A stretch of DNA of 64,000 bases from Pararhizobium sp. (GCA_017794825.1 CP051237.1:5629342-5693341); one strand, 5' to 3'. Shown: positions 42,262 through 50,270, counted from the first letter of the stretch. The notes: generated by a model from the letters alone, not told the origin. Made by a program: numbers and translations.

Positions 42262-43182
42262 TTAAACGGCAAGCGTCCGTTTTAGATTGTCGACAAGCGC
42301 ATTTCGGACATTGCCGTCGAGCTTGTTGAGATTATGCTGTCGCCATGAGACTGCCGGGAGTTTTTCTATGTTCTCAAGATCCAACAATTTCCATTCCGGT
42401 TCCCCTCGCTCGAACGAAATGAGAAATTCGCGGTGATCACCCGGCATGTCTTTGACGACCTGCGCAATCATTTTTTCACGCGCCTCAAGCAAATCATCAA
42501 GAGATACGGCTTGCTCGGTCATACCGGCAAAGCCGTGCTGGAATTCATGCGCGATATCTTTTCGGGTTGCGCCGAGAACTTCATGCATGGGCCTGTTGTG
42601 GCTTAGCAGATAAACGATGAAAGCCTTGCGCATGCGATCGTCAATTCCCTCGCCGGCAAGCAATTCGCGTACATCGAAAAGATCGCGCGGATGCTGCCGG
42701 TCCAGCGCGGCGACGATCTTTCCCGCAAACAAATCGGCAGATGAAACGACATTGATTTCGACAAAGCCGAAATCTTCCTCGACACGTCGGGAGACGGTGC
42801 GCAGGTGCGGTTCGTAGACACAGCCTCGCAATACTGGCGTGACTTCGATCTTGACCTGCACGCCCTCACCTCGTGCGATCAACTTCGTCACGGCATTCTG
42901 GCCACGAGGCGGTGTTTGCTCTGTGATATCATCTGCCGGCGACAGGCTACGCGCGGTTTCGGCGATGCGCTTCATCGCCTTATCGATTTCAGCCAGAGAT
43001 TCATCGCGCGGGGCCACCGGCACGTAGGTCAGATCGATATCGACTGAAAGACGTGGCATGTCGCGATGGAACAGATTGATCGCCGTCCCGCCCTTCAGCG
43101 CAAAAACAGGCTCATCGGCGACATAGGGTAGAATACGTACGAGTAGCCGAACTTGCCTCTTGTAGAGATCGCTAAACGGCAT
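42262..43182 (-). CDS. AbiEii/AbiGii toxin, nucleotidyltransferase
   Basis: Toxin of the type IV toxin-antitoxin and abortive-infection system AbiE, 306 residues. DNA polymerase beta-type nucleotidyltransferase motifs are KGGTAINLF (motif I) and LSVDIDLTYVP (Asp-x-Asp, motif II), then KIEVTPVLRG and DLFAGKIVAALDRQHPRDLFD (in parts: GKIVAALDRQHPRDLFDV). Relatives transfer nucleotides to tRNA or other acceptors. The ATG at 43180-43182 overlaps the end of the antitoxin gene by 11 bases, the usual arrangement. Confidence 0.92.
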   Translation of the reverse strand: MPFSDLYKRQVRLLVRILPYVADEPVFALKGGTAINLFHRDMPRLSVDIDLTYVPVAPRDESLAEIDKAMKRIAETARSLSPADDITEQTPPRGQNAVTKLIARGEGVQVKIEVTPVLRGCVYEPHLRTVSRRVEEDFGFVEINVVSSADLFAGKIVAALDRQHPRDLFDVRELLAGEGIDDRMRKAFIVYLLSHNRPMHEVLGATRKDIAHEFQHGFAGMTEQAVSLDDLLEAREKMIAQVVKDMPGDHREFLISFERGEPEWKLLDLENIEKLPAVSWRQHNLNKLDGNVRNALVDNLKRTLAV

Positions 43183-44017
43183 CAAGATCTTCCGGTACGG
43201 TGATCTCGTAGTTCGGATCGAGCTTGCCGCCGCGTACGAGCATTCGCTTGCCTTTGCCGAGATCGATTCCGTTTCGATCAATGCGTTTTAGCCATGCATG
43301 GGCATGCCGATCTGCGAAGAAGAAAAACAGCCGTTTGGCTTTCACACTCCTGCAATCCGCAAGCAACTTTTCAAGACGACGGGGGCTAAGGCTCGGCAGA
43401 CCTTCCATCAGCTTGTCTACCTGATGGAAGCTCTCGTGATCGGGCAGCTCGTCGAGCAATTCGAAGACGGCGCGTTCAGGAGTCGAAAGGGTCAGTGGCC
43501 AATCCCACTGCCCCCAGGCATGGATATTCAGTCCGATTTGCAGCGGGTCGGTAAAGTCAGCTTTGTCTCTCTCGAGATTCCAGTTCAGACTCGTCACGCC
43601 GCGCGTGATCGGATCGTTGCGGAACAAACGATCACTCTTGTGAAAAACGAAGCGGACGGCGAGCGGTAATTTGTCGAGCCATGACGGCGGTGGCCGGCGA
43701 CCATAAAGATGAACTTCTTGTTGGTTCTGCGAGAGAAAGTGCGCATAACCCTGCAACTCCAGCGCTGTGCGGCCACCGACAACGACGGGGCATTGAAGAA
43801 GCGTCTGTAGGGAAATTACAACCTGCTCCCAGCGCAGATCGCCTCGCGGACGCCGATAGACACGGTGTGCAGGCTGTTCCAGCCAACCCTGATCAACGTA
43901 CTTCTTGCGCAGCGAACCGTAATACCCGTGCTTTTCCAGCCAACCAGCGTCGACCACAAGCCCTTCAGGCAATTCGCGCTCGAGCCGGTTTAACTTTCCA
44001 GTGTTTTGTTTACTCAT
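43172..44017 (-). CDS. AbiEi antitoxin, winged-helix type
   Basis: Antitoxin partner of 281 residues. The N-terminal winged-helix region (VVDAGWLEKHGYYGSLRKKY, VDQGWLEQPAHRVYRRPRG) is followed by the AbiEi C-terminal domain with GGRTALELQGYAHF and the LSTPERAVFELLDELPD segment. AbiEi proteins repress their own promoter by binding inverted repeats. The ATG at 44017 is used here. Another ATG at 44047 is in frame and sits just after a possible -10 box, so a near-leaderless longer form cannot be excluded. Neither start has a ribosome site. Confidence 0.9.
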   Translation of the reverse strand: MSKQNTGKLNRLERELPEGLVVDAGWLEKHGYYGSLRKKYVDQGWLEQPAHRVYRRPRGDLRWEQVVISLQTLLQCPVVVGGRTALELQGYAHFLSQNQQEVHLYGRRPPPSWLDKLPLAVRFVFHKSDRLFRNDPITRGVTSLNWNLERDKADFTDPLQIGLNIHAWGQWDWPLTLSTPERAVFELLDELPDHESFHQVDKLMEGLPSLSPRRLEKLLADCRSVKAKRLFFFFADRHAHAWLKRIDRNGIDLGKGKRMLVRGGKLDPNYEITVPEDLDAV

Positions 44018-44032
44018 GGTGAAATTAATAGC

Positions 44033-44068
44033 GGTTTTGTAAACCATTGTCGAGTTTGATAAATAATA
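44033..44068 (-). promoter_or_regulatory. Probable abiE promoter with operator palindrome
   Basis: On the minus strand TATTAT (44068-44063) in AT-rich DNA is a likely -10 box. Just downstream lies the palindrome GGTTT-TGT-AAACC (44033-44045, plus strand), and a related GTTTTGTTTAC stretch at 44002-44012 overlaps the region of the antitoxin start. This fits autorepression by AbiEi. Confidence 0.45.
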
Positions 44069-44412
44069 TATTTATACACTATAGGTGCACATATTTTTTC
44101 TTTTATAAACTTCGTATCGCGCTCGATATCCATTTTGCAGGAAAAGCGCACTCTAGATCGCGAGAAGCGCGAGCACCGGAATCACGCCCTGCCGCGCCGA
44201 TTCACATATCTGGCGAGTGTGCCGACCAAGTCAGAAACTCAGGTCCCGGCTCTGTCAGATTGGCGCGAAATCGAACTCTGACGGCGGTGGATACCGTCCC
44301 CTGATGGAACCATTCAAAGTGAAGCGGGGTTTACCGTTTTACGCTCATCGCGTTCCGCCCGGTACATGCGCGAGAGGGATGCCCTAGAAATCCGACTTGA
44401 GAGGATAGCTAC
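44069..44412. other. Intergenic region between abiE and the Ntn-hydrolase gene
   Basis: About 340 bases with no credible coding sequence. The left end (to about 44120) is markedly AT-rich, unlike the rest of the window, in keeping with imported DNA. The right end carries GAGAGGA seven bases before the Ntn-hydrolase ATG. No clear terminator or promoter pair could be picked out. Confidence 0.5.
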
Positions 44413-45108
44413 ATGACTGTCGTGCTTGCCACCGTGTGCAGAGATGGAGTCGTGCTTGGCTCGGACTCCCAGATCACGGACAAGGGGCGAGGCATGACAT
44501 ATCCCGCGGAGAAGCTTCACCCTCTGGGCAAGCTGGCGGCATGGGGCGGAAGCGGCGCACGATCGGTGCTTGCGGATGTAGAACGCAAATTCAACGAAAA
44601 CAGCGCTGCGATACTGGAAGCGCCCGACATAGGACGCGCGCTTCAGGCGCAGGTGCTGCCTATACTTGAACATCACTACGACACGTTCATCCCCGACGTG
44701 CCGGGCGAAGAAGGCGGCGGAACCCCGTCGGCCTACGTGATGGCCGCCGGTTGGCGAAACGGGGAGCCATGGATCCTGGAAATCACGCCTTCGGGAATGA
44801 TCGGGCACTACGCCGACATAGGTTTCCACGCTATTGGCAGCGGTGCGCCTATGGCCCAGCAGGCCGGCTCCCTGCTGTCCCACTTTCACCTGGCCGAGCG
44901 TTCATTGCAATTCGGCTGCGCGGCGGTCCTGCGCGTGCTGCAGGCGCTCGACCTGACCTCCGCCAGTGTGGGTGAGCCGTTCAGCCTGTGTCGCATCAAC
45001 GCAGAAGGCGCGCACCACCTCAGCGACAAGGAAATCGAGAAGGTAAGCCATGTCGTGCGTCGATGGGAGGACGCAGAACAGGCCGTGATCGCCGATATTT
45101 TCGATTGA
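44413..45108 (+). CDS. Proteasome beta-like Ntn-hydrolase
   Basis: Protein of 231 residues with the pattern of proteasome/HslV-type Ntn-hydrolases. If Met1 is removed, Thr2 becomes the N-terminal nucleophile. Asp18 (GSDSQ) and Lys34 (PAEKLHPL) then fall at positions 17 and 33, exactly as in proteasome beta subunits. A GSG motif around Ser143 (HAIGSGAPMA) corresponds to the Ser129 region, and LAAWGGSGA matches the G-S-x-G strand. There is no propeptide. It is clearly neither HslV nor the 20S beta subunit by overall sequence; Anbu- and BPH-type bacterial peptidases are the nearest ideas. It is coupled to a small downstream gene. Confidence 0.72.
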   Translation: MTVVLATVCRDGVVLGSDSQITDKGRGMTYPAEKLHPLGKLAAWGGSGARSVLADVERKFNENSAAILEAPDIGRALQAQVLPILEHHYDTFIPDVPGEEGGGTPSAYVMAAGWRNGEPWILEITPSGMIGHYADIGFHAIGSGAPMAQQAGSLLSHFHLAERSLQFGCAAVLRVLQALDLTSASVGEPFSLCRINAEGAHHLSDKEIEKVSHVVRRWEDAEQAVIADIFD

Positions 45109-45416
45109 GCAGCAATTCAAACGGCTATGTGGTGGACTATCGCCGGGGCACAACCACGTATTTCCTGCCGTGCGGGGAAAATCTGGTTCTCGAAAACCGG
45201 TCTTCGGAGGCGAAGGTCTCTGAAAAATTCGATCAGCCAGGCATTGGCGGTCAGATCAAATGGGCGCAAAGCAATTCGCCCGACTATACTTACGCGGCGT
45301 TTTGCGAAAACATGAAGGCCCTGGGATGTGCGGGCTACATCGTGTCCTTTCCGGGACGACGTGTTCTCTACTATGGGCGCACCGGCGAAACTCATGTCGA
45401 GCATTTTCCGCAGTAG
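45105..45416 (+). CDS. Small protein coupled to the Ntn-hydrolase, unknown function
   Basis: Open frame of 103 residues starting with TTG at 45105, which overlaps the hydrolase stop codon in a TTGA arrangement; GTG codons about 24 bases later are alternative starts. The protein is rich in Gly, Tyr and Arg: GYVVDYRRGTTTYFLPCGEN, then AAFCENMKALGCAGYIVSFP and GRRVLYYGRTGETHVEHF. There are three cysteines. No family is recognised. The tight coupling suggests a partner, substrate or inhibitor of the hydrolase. Confidence 0.55.
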   Translation: MSSNSNGYVVDYRRGTTTYFLPCGENLVLENRSSEAKVSEKFDQPGIGGQIKWAQSNSPDYTYAAFCENMKALGCAGYIVSFPGRRVLYYGRTGETHVEHFPQ

Positions 45417-45553
45417 CGTTCCGCCGAGGGCGAGAGAATCGGTTGTTGAAACCCGCCGTCTTTTAAGTCAAGCCAAGGCGGGACTCCCGCACGGTTCTTT
45501 CGAGGCTATGGTTGAGAGCATGCTTCCGCTTTCCCTCCCGACTGGTATACGCT

Positions 45554-46786
45554 CTACGAACTGACGAAGCCGCCAGCCTCCGAACCAAGTTCAAAAGCAC
45601 GCGTTTCCGTCATGCCCCGCATCGGTGGCAGTTCGACCGGCTTCCATGCAGAACGGCCGTTTGGATCGAGCTGTTTGAACATGGCTTCATCAATCAGGAT
45701 CGAGCGTCCGCGCGCCTTGGCGCAAAGGCGTGCAGCTCGGTTTACAGTAGCACCATAGACATCGCCATCGCGAGAAATGACCCGTCCAGCAGCCATTCCG
45801 ACATGCAGCGACCAATTTTGCCCCTGAGCGACCTGCGATATCATCTTCATGGCGGAATCTATTGCAGGTTTTGCAGCGAAGAATATACACAGAATGCCGT
45901 CGCCAAGCGTTTTGACGATGCGTCCATGATCAGGGTCGACGTGCCGTTGAACGGCCTCTTCAAGCGCCTCAGTGATTTGAAGGCCTTCATGGTCGCCGTG
46001 TAACCTCACAAAATCCGAGTAGTTTGACAGGTCGACAAAACAAATGACCTTCGATTCTTCGGATGTAGCAGAAGGCATGCCAGCATCGCGCAAAGCCTCA
46101 TGCAACCAGCTGGAAACGTCGTCGAACACCAGGGTTTCGAGTATACGAGCCTGCAGTTTCAAGGTTGCCTCATAACCGATCTTCTGCAGGGCGCTTCGCC
46201 TTTTGGCGGTCAGCATCAGAAACTCGCTGAGCGTCACGCCTGCATCATTCAACGGCGTAATTACCTCGGAACGAAACAGATCGCGCTGCGCTTCAGAGAT
46301 CGTTCTCATTGCCCGCCCGAGTGTGCGCATGTACCGGATCACCACCCTCTTATCGAGACCCGCGGCAAGTGCGGCGGCCACGAGTCTCAAGAATGCAATA
46401 TCATCCTCCCGCGCCAGGTCGCCTTGATCCGGCCGCGATACACCCAGCGCAATCGCTATCTGGTTGGCAAACTCCGGAGAAAAGCCAAACTCACGATTGA
46501 CCTCCATGTAGGTTCGAGTGCTCATCCGAATGGGAATGGCGAGCATTTCACGTGCAAAATCCAGTGAAATGCCTTCCCGACTGAATGTCCGTGCGATCGT
46601 ATCTAATGGAAACCCGGACTGTTCAAAACTTGCCACCAGCCGGACACCGTTTACATCGGCTTCCGAGATCCGGTCGGCATCGAACAGGCCATGATCAATG
46701 AAGCGCTTCACCTGATCCGGTGTGCAGCCGGCCAGACTGGCTACTTTGTCGATTGTGTCCGAATAAGATTTTTCCAACCCAGCCAA
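45554..46786 (-). CDS. Class III adenylate cyclase with N-terminal MerR-like HTH
   Basis: Protein of 410 residues. The N-terminus (about residues 13-45: VASLAGCTPDQVKRFIDHGL) looks like a MerR-type helix-turn-helix, followed by helical linker sequence. The C-terminal class III cyclase domain (about 245-400) has metal-binding Asp252 (FVDLSNYSDF) and Asp296 (KTLGDGI), the adenine-selecting Lys292, and the transition-state pair Asn349 and Arg353 (GATVNRAARL). All catalytic residues are therefore present and it should make cAMP. The linked HTH may be a protein-binding or DNA-binding sensor. It lies next to an integrase remnant. Confidence 0.88.
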   Translation of the reverse strand: MAGLEKSYSDTIDKVASLAGCTPDQVKRFIDHGLFDADRISEADVNGVRLVASFEQSGFPLDTIARTFSREGISLDFAREMLAIPIRMSTRTYMEVNREFGFSPEFANQIAIALGVSRPDQGDLAREDDIAFLRLVAAALAAGLDKRVVIRYMRTLGRAMRTISEAQRDLFRSEVITPLNDAGVTLSEFLMLTAKRRSALQKIGYEATLKLQARILETLVFDDVSSWLHEALRDAGMPSATSEESKVICFVDLSNYSDFVRLHGDHEGLQITEALEEAVQRHVDPDHGRIVKTLGDGILCIFFAAKPAIDSAMKMISQVAQGQNWSLHVGMAAGRVISRDGDVYGATVNRAARLCAKARGRSILIDEAMFKQLDPNGRSAWKPVELPPMRGMTETRAFELGSEAGGFVSS

Positions 46787-46882
46787 TGCCTCTTGTTGAT
46801 CCTCGGTGACCCTGTGGGATTATTGTTCGAAGTTTCGTTGCCGCTCAATACCGGTTTTGCAACCGCCTGTCTCGCCGCATCG

Positions 46883-47121
46883 TTCGGCCCATTCTGTTTC
46901 CGGCCTCGGCGCAATGCCGAGAGGCAGGACTGGAGAAGGGCAAATCAGCCCACGGGATAAGAAAGCTAGCGGCGACCATTGCAGCCGACGCCGGTTCGAC
47001 CATTCATGAACCCATGGCTCAGTTCGGATGGTCCGGTACGTCACAGGCTGAAATCTACACAAAAGGCGCTGACAGACAGCGGCTTGGAATGCGGTCCTCT
47101 GAGAGAGCGGCGGACCATTAG
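46883..47121 (+). pseudogene. Tyrosine recombinase (integrase) C-terminal remnant
   Basis: Degraded end of a phage or island integrase. In one frame from 46883, FGPFCFR resembles the FGNWFR box. After a frameshift, from about 46915, the frame reads CREAGLEKGKSAHGIRKLAA, then TIAADAGSTIHEPMAQFGW and QAEIYTKGADRQRLG, ending at TAG 47119-47121. The HGIRK stretch is the catalytic His-x-x-Arg box, and YTK holds the nucleophilic tyrosine. The N-terminal catalytic part is missing. It ends 83 bases from the 3' end of tRNA-Thr, the usual place of an integrase. Confidence 0.75.
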
Positions 47122-47164
47122 AAGAGCATTATGCCCCGAACCTCGCTATCCGGTTCGGGATTGA

Positions 47165-47201
47165 GGTCAGAAAAAGAAAGTAAAACAACAGGATAGTTGT
47201 T
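47165..47201 (-). terminator. Terminator of tRNA-Thr
   Basis: On the minus strand, AACAAC-TATCCT-GTTGTT (47201-47184) forms a 6-bp stem four bases after the tRNA 3' end. It is followed by TTTACTTTCTTTTT, a long T-rich tract. Confidence 0.65.
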
Positions 47202-47204
47202 GAA

Positions 47205-47280
47205 TGGTGCCCCCGGAGAGACTCGAACTCCCGACCGCCTGATTACAAATCAGATGCTCTACCAACTGAGCTACAAGGGC
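47205..47280 (-). tRNA. tRNA-Thr (anticodon TGT)
   Basis: A 76-nt tRNA with encoded 3' CCA. The acceptor stem GCCCTTG pairs with CGGGGGC using two G-U pairs. The D arm (AGCTCAGTTGGTAGAGCA), an anticodon stem TCTGA/TCAGA around TTTGTAA, and the T arm with GTTCGAGTC are all canonical. The anticodon TGT reads ACA and, by wobble, other threonine codons. Its 3' end borders an integrase remnant, so it has probably served as an attachment site. Confidence 0.97.
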
Positions 47281-47583
47281 AACGCGGTGCACTTATCATA
47301 ATCGATCTATGTGTAAAGTTAAAATCGTCGAAATTATACAATCCTTAATCGCTGTATCCGATAGCCCTTGTATCCGTGATCGCCGGACGTCATCCTTGCG
47401 GTTCGAATTCGACATTTGCATCCCGCGGCTCTGCACTCCATAACAAATGTCAAAATGTTAAGGAACATCAGCGAGACAATGAACCTTTGGGACTTCGAAT
47501 TTGACATTTGAAAAAGAGTTCACATCTTGTTGTATTCCAATGTTAATTCTTCTTTACCAGTATGAGTTCTCGGGGGATTGAGC
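47281..47583. other. Intergenic region between tRNA-Thr and nadK, with repeats
   Basis: About 300 bases without a gene. It contains the repeat units described at 47405-47510, and the tRNA promoter should lie within 47281-47350 on the minus strand. The last 20 bases hold GGGGGA, the ribosome site of nadK. Confidence 0.6.
47405..47510. repeat. Cluster of GACATTTG repeat units (dispersed intergenic repeat, copy 1)
   Basis: Three related units: GAATTCGACATTTGCATCCC followed by GCG at 47405-47427, the inverted CAAATGTCAAA at 47444-47454, and TTCGAATTTGACATTTG at 47494-47510. The first unit matches 22 of 23 bases of an inverted copy at 52946-52968, which also has an opposing GACATTTG partner. The arrangement, inverted GACATTTG arms around a short spacer, looks like a REP-type palindromic element. 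Confidence 0.6.
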
Positions 47584-48357
47584 ATGACAGGCCGGACACC
47601 GTCCCTGGCGTTTGTATGCAGCGAAGCCGACAGCGCGCGGCGCGCGGCGAAGAAGCTCGCCGCTCTCTACGGCCAGACGGACCCGGAACAGGCCGACGTG
47701 ATCGTCGTCCTCGGAGGCGACGGCTTCATGCTGCAGATGCTGCACGAAAACATGCATTCCGACAAATTGCTCTACGGCATGAACCGTGGCTCGGTCGGCT
47801 TTCTTCTCAATGAATATCACGAACAGGGACTGATCGAACGCATCGCGGACGCCGTCAAGCACAATATCCATCCGCTCGAAATGGTCGCGACCGATAGGGA
47901 AGGAAACGAAACGGCGGCCTACGCGATCAACGAGGTCTCGCTGCTCAGGCAATCCTATCAGGCGGCCAAGCTGCGCGTGCTGGTCGACGGGCGCGAACGT
48001 CTCGAGGAACTCATCTGCGATGGCGTCATGGTCGCGACGCCGGCGGGTTCGACCGCCTACAACCTGTCGGCGCACGGGCCGATCCTGCCGCTTGAAGCGC
48101 CACTGCTCGCTCTTACGCCGGTCAGCGCATTCCGCCCGCGACGCTGGCGCGGCGCGCTCCTGCCGAACCGCGTGAAGGTCGACATCGAGGTACTCGAAAA
48201 CAAAAAGCGCCCGGTCAATGCTGTCGCCGACCACACGGAAGTCAAATCCGTCGTACACGTCAGCATTCGGGAATCCAGCGAAGTCAGCGTCAGGATCCTG
48301 TCGGACCCGGATCATAGCTGGGAAGACAGGATCCTGGCCGAACAGTTCCTGTACTAG
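47584..48357 (+). CDS. nadK: NAD kinase
   Basis: ATP-dependent NAD kinase of 257 residues that makes NADP. The family signatures are VLGGDGFMLQML (Gly-Gly-Asp), GMNRGSVGFLLNEY, NEVSLLRQS and the NAD-binding TPAGSTAYNLSAHGPILP. The ATG at 47584 has GGGGGA upstream; a TTG six bases earlier is possible but less likely. It opens the conserved right-hand block. Confidence 0.95.
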   Translation: MTGRTPSLAFVCSEADSARRAAKKLAALYGQTDPEQADVIVVLGGDGFMLQMLHENMHSDKLLYGMNRGSVGFLLNEYHEQGLIERIADAVKHNIHPLEMVATDREGNETAAYAINEVSLLRQSYQAAKLRVLVDGRERLEELICDGVMVATPAGSTAYNLSAHGPILPLEAPLLALTPVSAFRPRRWRGALLPNRVKVDIEVLENKKRPVNAVADHTEVKSVVHVSIRESSEVSVRILSDPDHSWEDRILAEQFLY

Positions 48358-48365
48358 TGTCCCGG

Positions 48366-48413
48366 ATCTGAAGTTCGCTGCGGTATACAGCGCGCCCGGT
48401 TCGAACTTCAGAT
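48366..48413. terminator. 12-bp inverted repeat downstream of nadK
   Basis: ATCTGAAGTTCG (48366-48377) and CGAACTTCAGAT (48402-48413) are perfect inverted arms around a 24-base spacer, eight bases after the nadK stop. No T-run follows, so it could be a 3'-end hairpin, a processing site or a repeat element rather than an intrinsic terminator. Confidence 0.4.
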
Positions 48414-48513
48414 TCGATTCAGATCACTGGCAATGGCTCTGATTTGGACGCATTGTCGTGCTATACAAGTCGCAGTCAGGCACGAGTTCAGAAAATCAGC
48501 ACGGGAGGCCGAA

Positions 48514-49014
48514 ATGCCAGCTACGCTCATACCCTCAGATTTGAAGTCCGGCGCGCGGGCGGCCTTTCTGTCCCTTTTCCTCGCTTGCGGTCCCGCGACC
48601 ATTGCGATCGCGGACGAAAATGCGCGCTCGGCCGCCGACGCCCTGTCGCCAAGAGTAGTCGCCGTGGTCAGCGGCGGTCGATGGGAGAGTTCAGCCGACG
48701 GGGACGCCGGCAAGGGCTATTACCGCGCCGTCGCGGTCCGCTCTGAGGACAACACCTCAAGGCTCTATCTTCAGAAGCTTGGTCTTTCCGAGGGCAGTCC
48801 GTCCGTTCTTGACACCAAAGAGGTGCAGGAACTGACCGACATGAGCGCCTATGTCACAGACATGCGGCCGGAGAACTCCACGGGCGTGTCGGAAAACGCC
48901 GGTTTCGTCACCTATGTCTACCTGAAGGAAGATCCGTCCATCACTGAGCCGGACACCTGGGAACTCTTTGTCGACGAGTTCGGCGACTACGAATTCCTGC
49001 CGGCGAGCAACTGA
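48514..49014 (+). CDS. Exported protein of unknown function
   Basis: Protein of 166 residues with a likely signal peptide (RAAFLSLFLACGPATIAIA, cleaved before DENARSA). The mature part contains LSPRVVAVVSGGRWESSADG, GYYRAVAVRSEDNTSRLYLQ and DTWELFVDEFGDYEFLPASN, with a high Asp/Glu content; it has no cysteines after the leader. ATG at 48514 is preceded by GGGAGG, while longer in-frame starts are not. It converges with prfB. No family name can be given; similar periplasmic proteins occur in rhizobia. Confidence 0.72.
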   Translation: MPATLIPSDLKSGARAAFLSLFLACGPATIAIADENARSAADALSPRVVAVVSGGRWESSADGDAGKGYYRAVAVRSEDNTSRLYLQKLGLSEGSPSVLDTKEVQELTDMSAYVTDMRPENSTGVSENAGFVTYVYLKEDPSITEPDTWELFVDEFGDYEFLPASN

Positions 49015-49029
49015 TCATCTACAGCCTTG

Positions 49030-50158
49030 TCAGGCGATGTCCTCGACCACTTCGTCTCCGCCATGCACGCGGTGGGCGAGAGCCGCTTCCATGAAGTCGT
49101 CGAGCGATCCGTCCAGCACGTCCTGGGGGCTTGTGCTTTCCACGCCGGTGCGAAGATCCTTCACAAGCTGATAGGGCTGCAGCACGTAAGAGCGGATCTG
49201 GTGGCCCCAGCCGATATCGGTCTTTGAGGCTTCCTGCTCGCTGGCCGCGTCCTCACGGCGTTTCAACTCTTCTTCGTAAAGACGAGAGCGCAACATTTCC
49301 CATGCGGTGGCGCGGTTCTTGTGCTGAGAACGCTCGTTCTGGCACTGCACGACGATATTGGTCGGAATATGGGTGATGCGCACGGCGGAATCGGTGGTGT
49401 TGACGTGCTGTCCGCCGGCGCCCGACGCACGGTAGGTGTCGATGCGCACCTCTGAATCCGGAATGTCGATTTCAATCGAATCGTCGACCACCGGATACAC
49501 CCATACGGATGAGAACGAGGTATGGCGTCTCGCCTGACTGTCGAAGGGCGAAATTCTCACCAGCCGGTGCACGCCGGATTCCGTCTTCAGCCAGCCATAG
49601 GCGTTGTGGCCCTTGACCAGCATCGTCACCGACTTGATGCCGGCCTCCTCGCCGTCATGGATTTCGAGGACCTCCACCTTCATCTTGTTCTTTTCCGCCC
49701 AGCGGGTGTACATGCGCAACAGCATGTTGGCCCAGTCCTGGCTCTCCGTGCCGCCGGCGCCGGAGTGGATTTCAAGATAGGTATCGTTCTCGTCCGCCTC
49801 GCCGGAAAGCAGCAATTCGATCTGCTGACGTTCGATATCGGATTTCATCGCGCGCAGCGCGTCCTCCGCCTCGGTCACGACGTCGCCGTCGCCTTCTTCT
49901 TCACCGAGTTCAATCAGGCCGATATTGTCTTCGAGACGGCTTTCGAGATCGCGCAGACCATTGATCCGCTCTTCGAGTTGCTGACGCTCGCGCATCAGCT
50001 TCTGCGCCTCCTGCGGATCGTTCCAGATGTCCGGATCTTCTGCTTTGACGTTCAGGAATTCCAGTCTTTTAAGAGCCGGTTCCCAGTCAAAGATGCCTCC
50101 TCAGCAGGCTTATGGCCTGCTTGATTTCGTCGACGAGAGACTGAATTTCCGAACGCAT
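49030..50158 (-). CDS. prfB: Peptide chain release factor 2 (programmed +1 frameshift)
   Basis: Class I release factor reading UAA and UGA, about 375 residues across two frames. The first frame starts at ATG 50156-50158 and gives MRSEIQSLVDEIKQAISLLR followed by RHL before TGA (50089-50087). A +1 shift at CTT-TGA-C then continues with DWEPALKRLEFLNV to the stop at 49030. The body contains the GGQ loop in RASGAGGQHVNTTDSAVR, the SPF tripeptide that selects the stop codon (VRISPFDSQARR) and the HSGAGGTESQDWANML segment. It lies upstream of the exported protein gene in convergent orientation. Confidence 0.96.
50086..50101 (-). promoter_or_regulatory. prfB programmed frameshift site
   Basis: Minus strand AGGAGG (50101-50096), three bases CAT, then CTTTGAC (50092-50086). 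This is the classical arrangement: an internal Shine-Dalgarno sequence three bases before the slippery CUU and an in-frame UGA, through which RF2 levels control their own synthesis. Confidence 0.93.
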
Positions 50159-50270
50159 GATTTACCCTGATTTCTTGCAATTGGTTGTTCGCCCGCAGGC
50201 GGAATCGCGCGGACCATAACCCCTTTCAATTTCATAGAAAAGGGCCCTGTCCGTCGCGCGACTGATCAGA

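Noticed and set aside
45127..45315. 62-codon ATG-initiated frame overlapping the small gene after the Ntn-hydrolase
   Set aside because: It lies in another frame, is Arg/Ile/Thr-rich without structure, and the TTG-started frame is coupled to the upstream stop.
47205..47250. Direct repeat of the tRNA-Thr 3' end as left attachment site of an island
   Set aside because: Scanning by eye I saw no second copy in the window, so no island boundary is claimed on the left.
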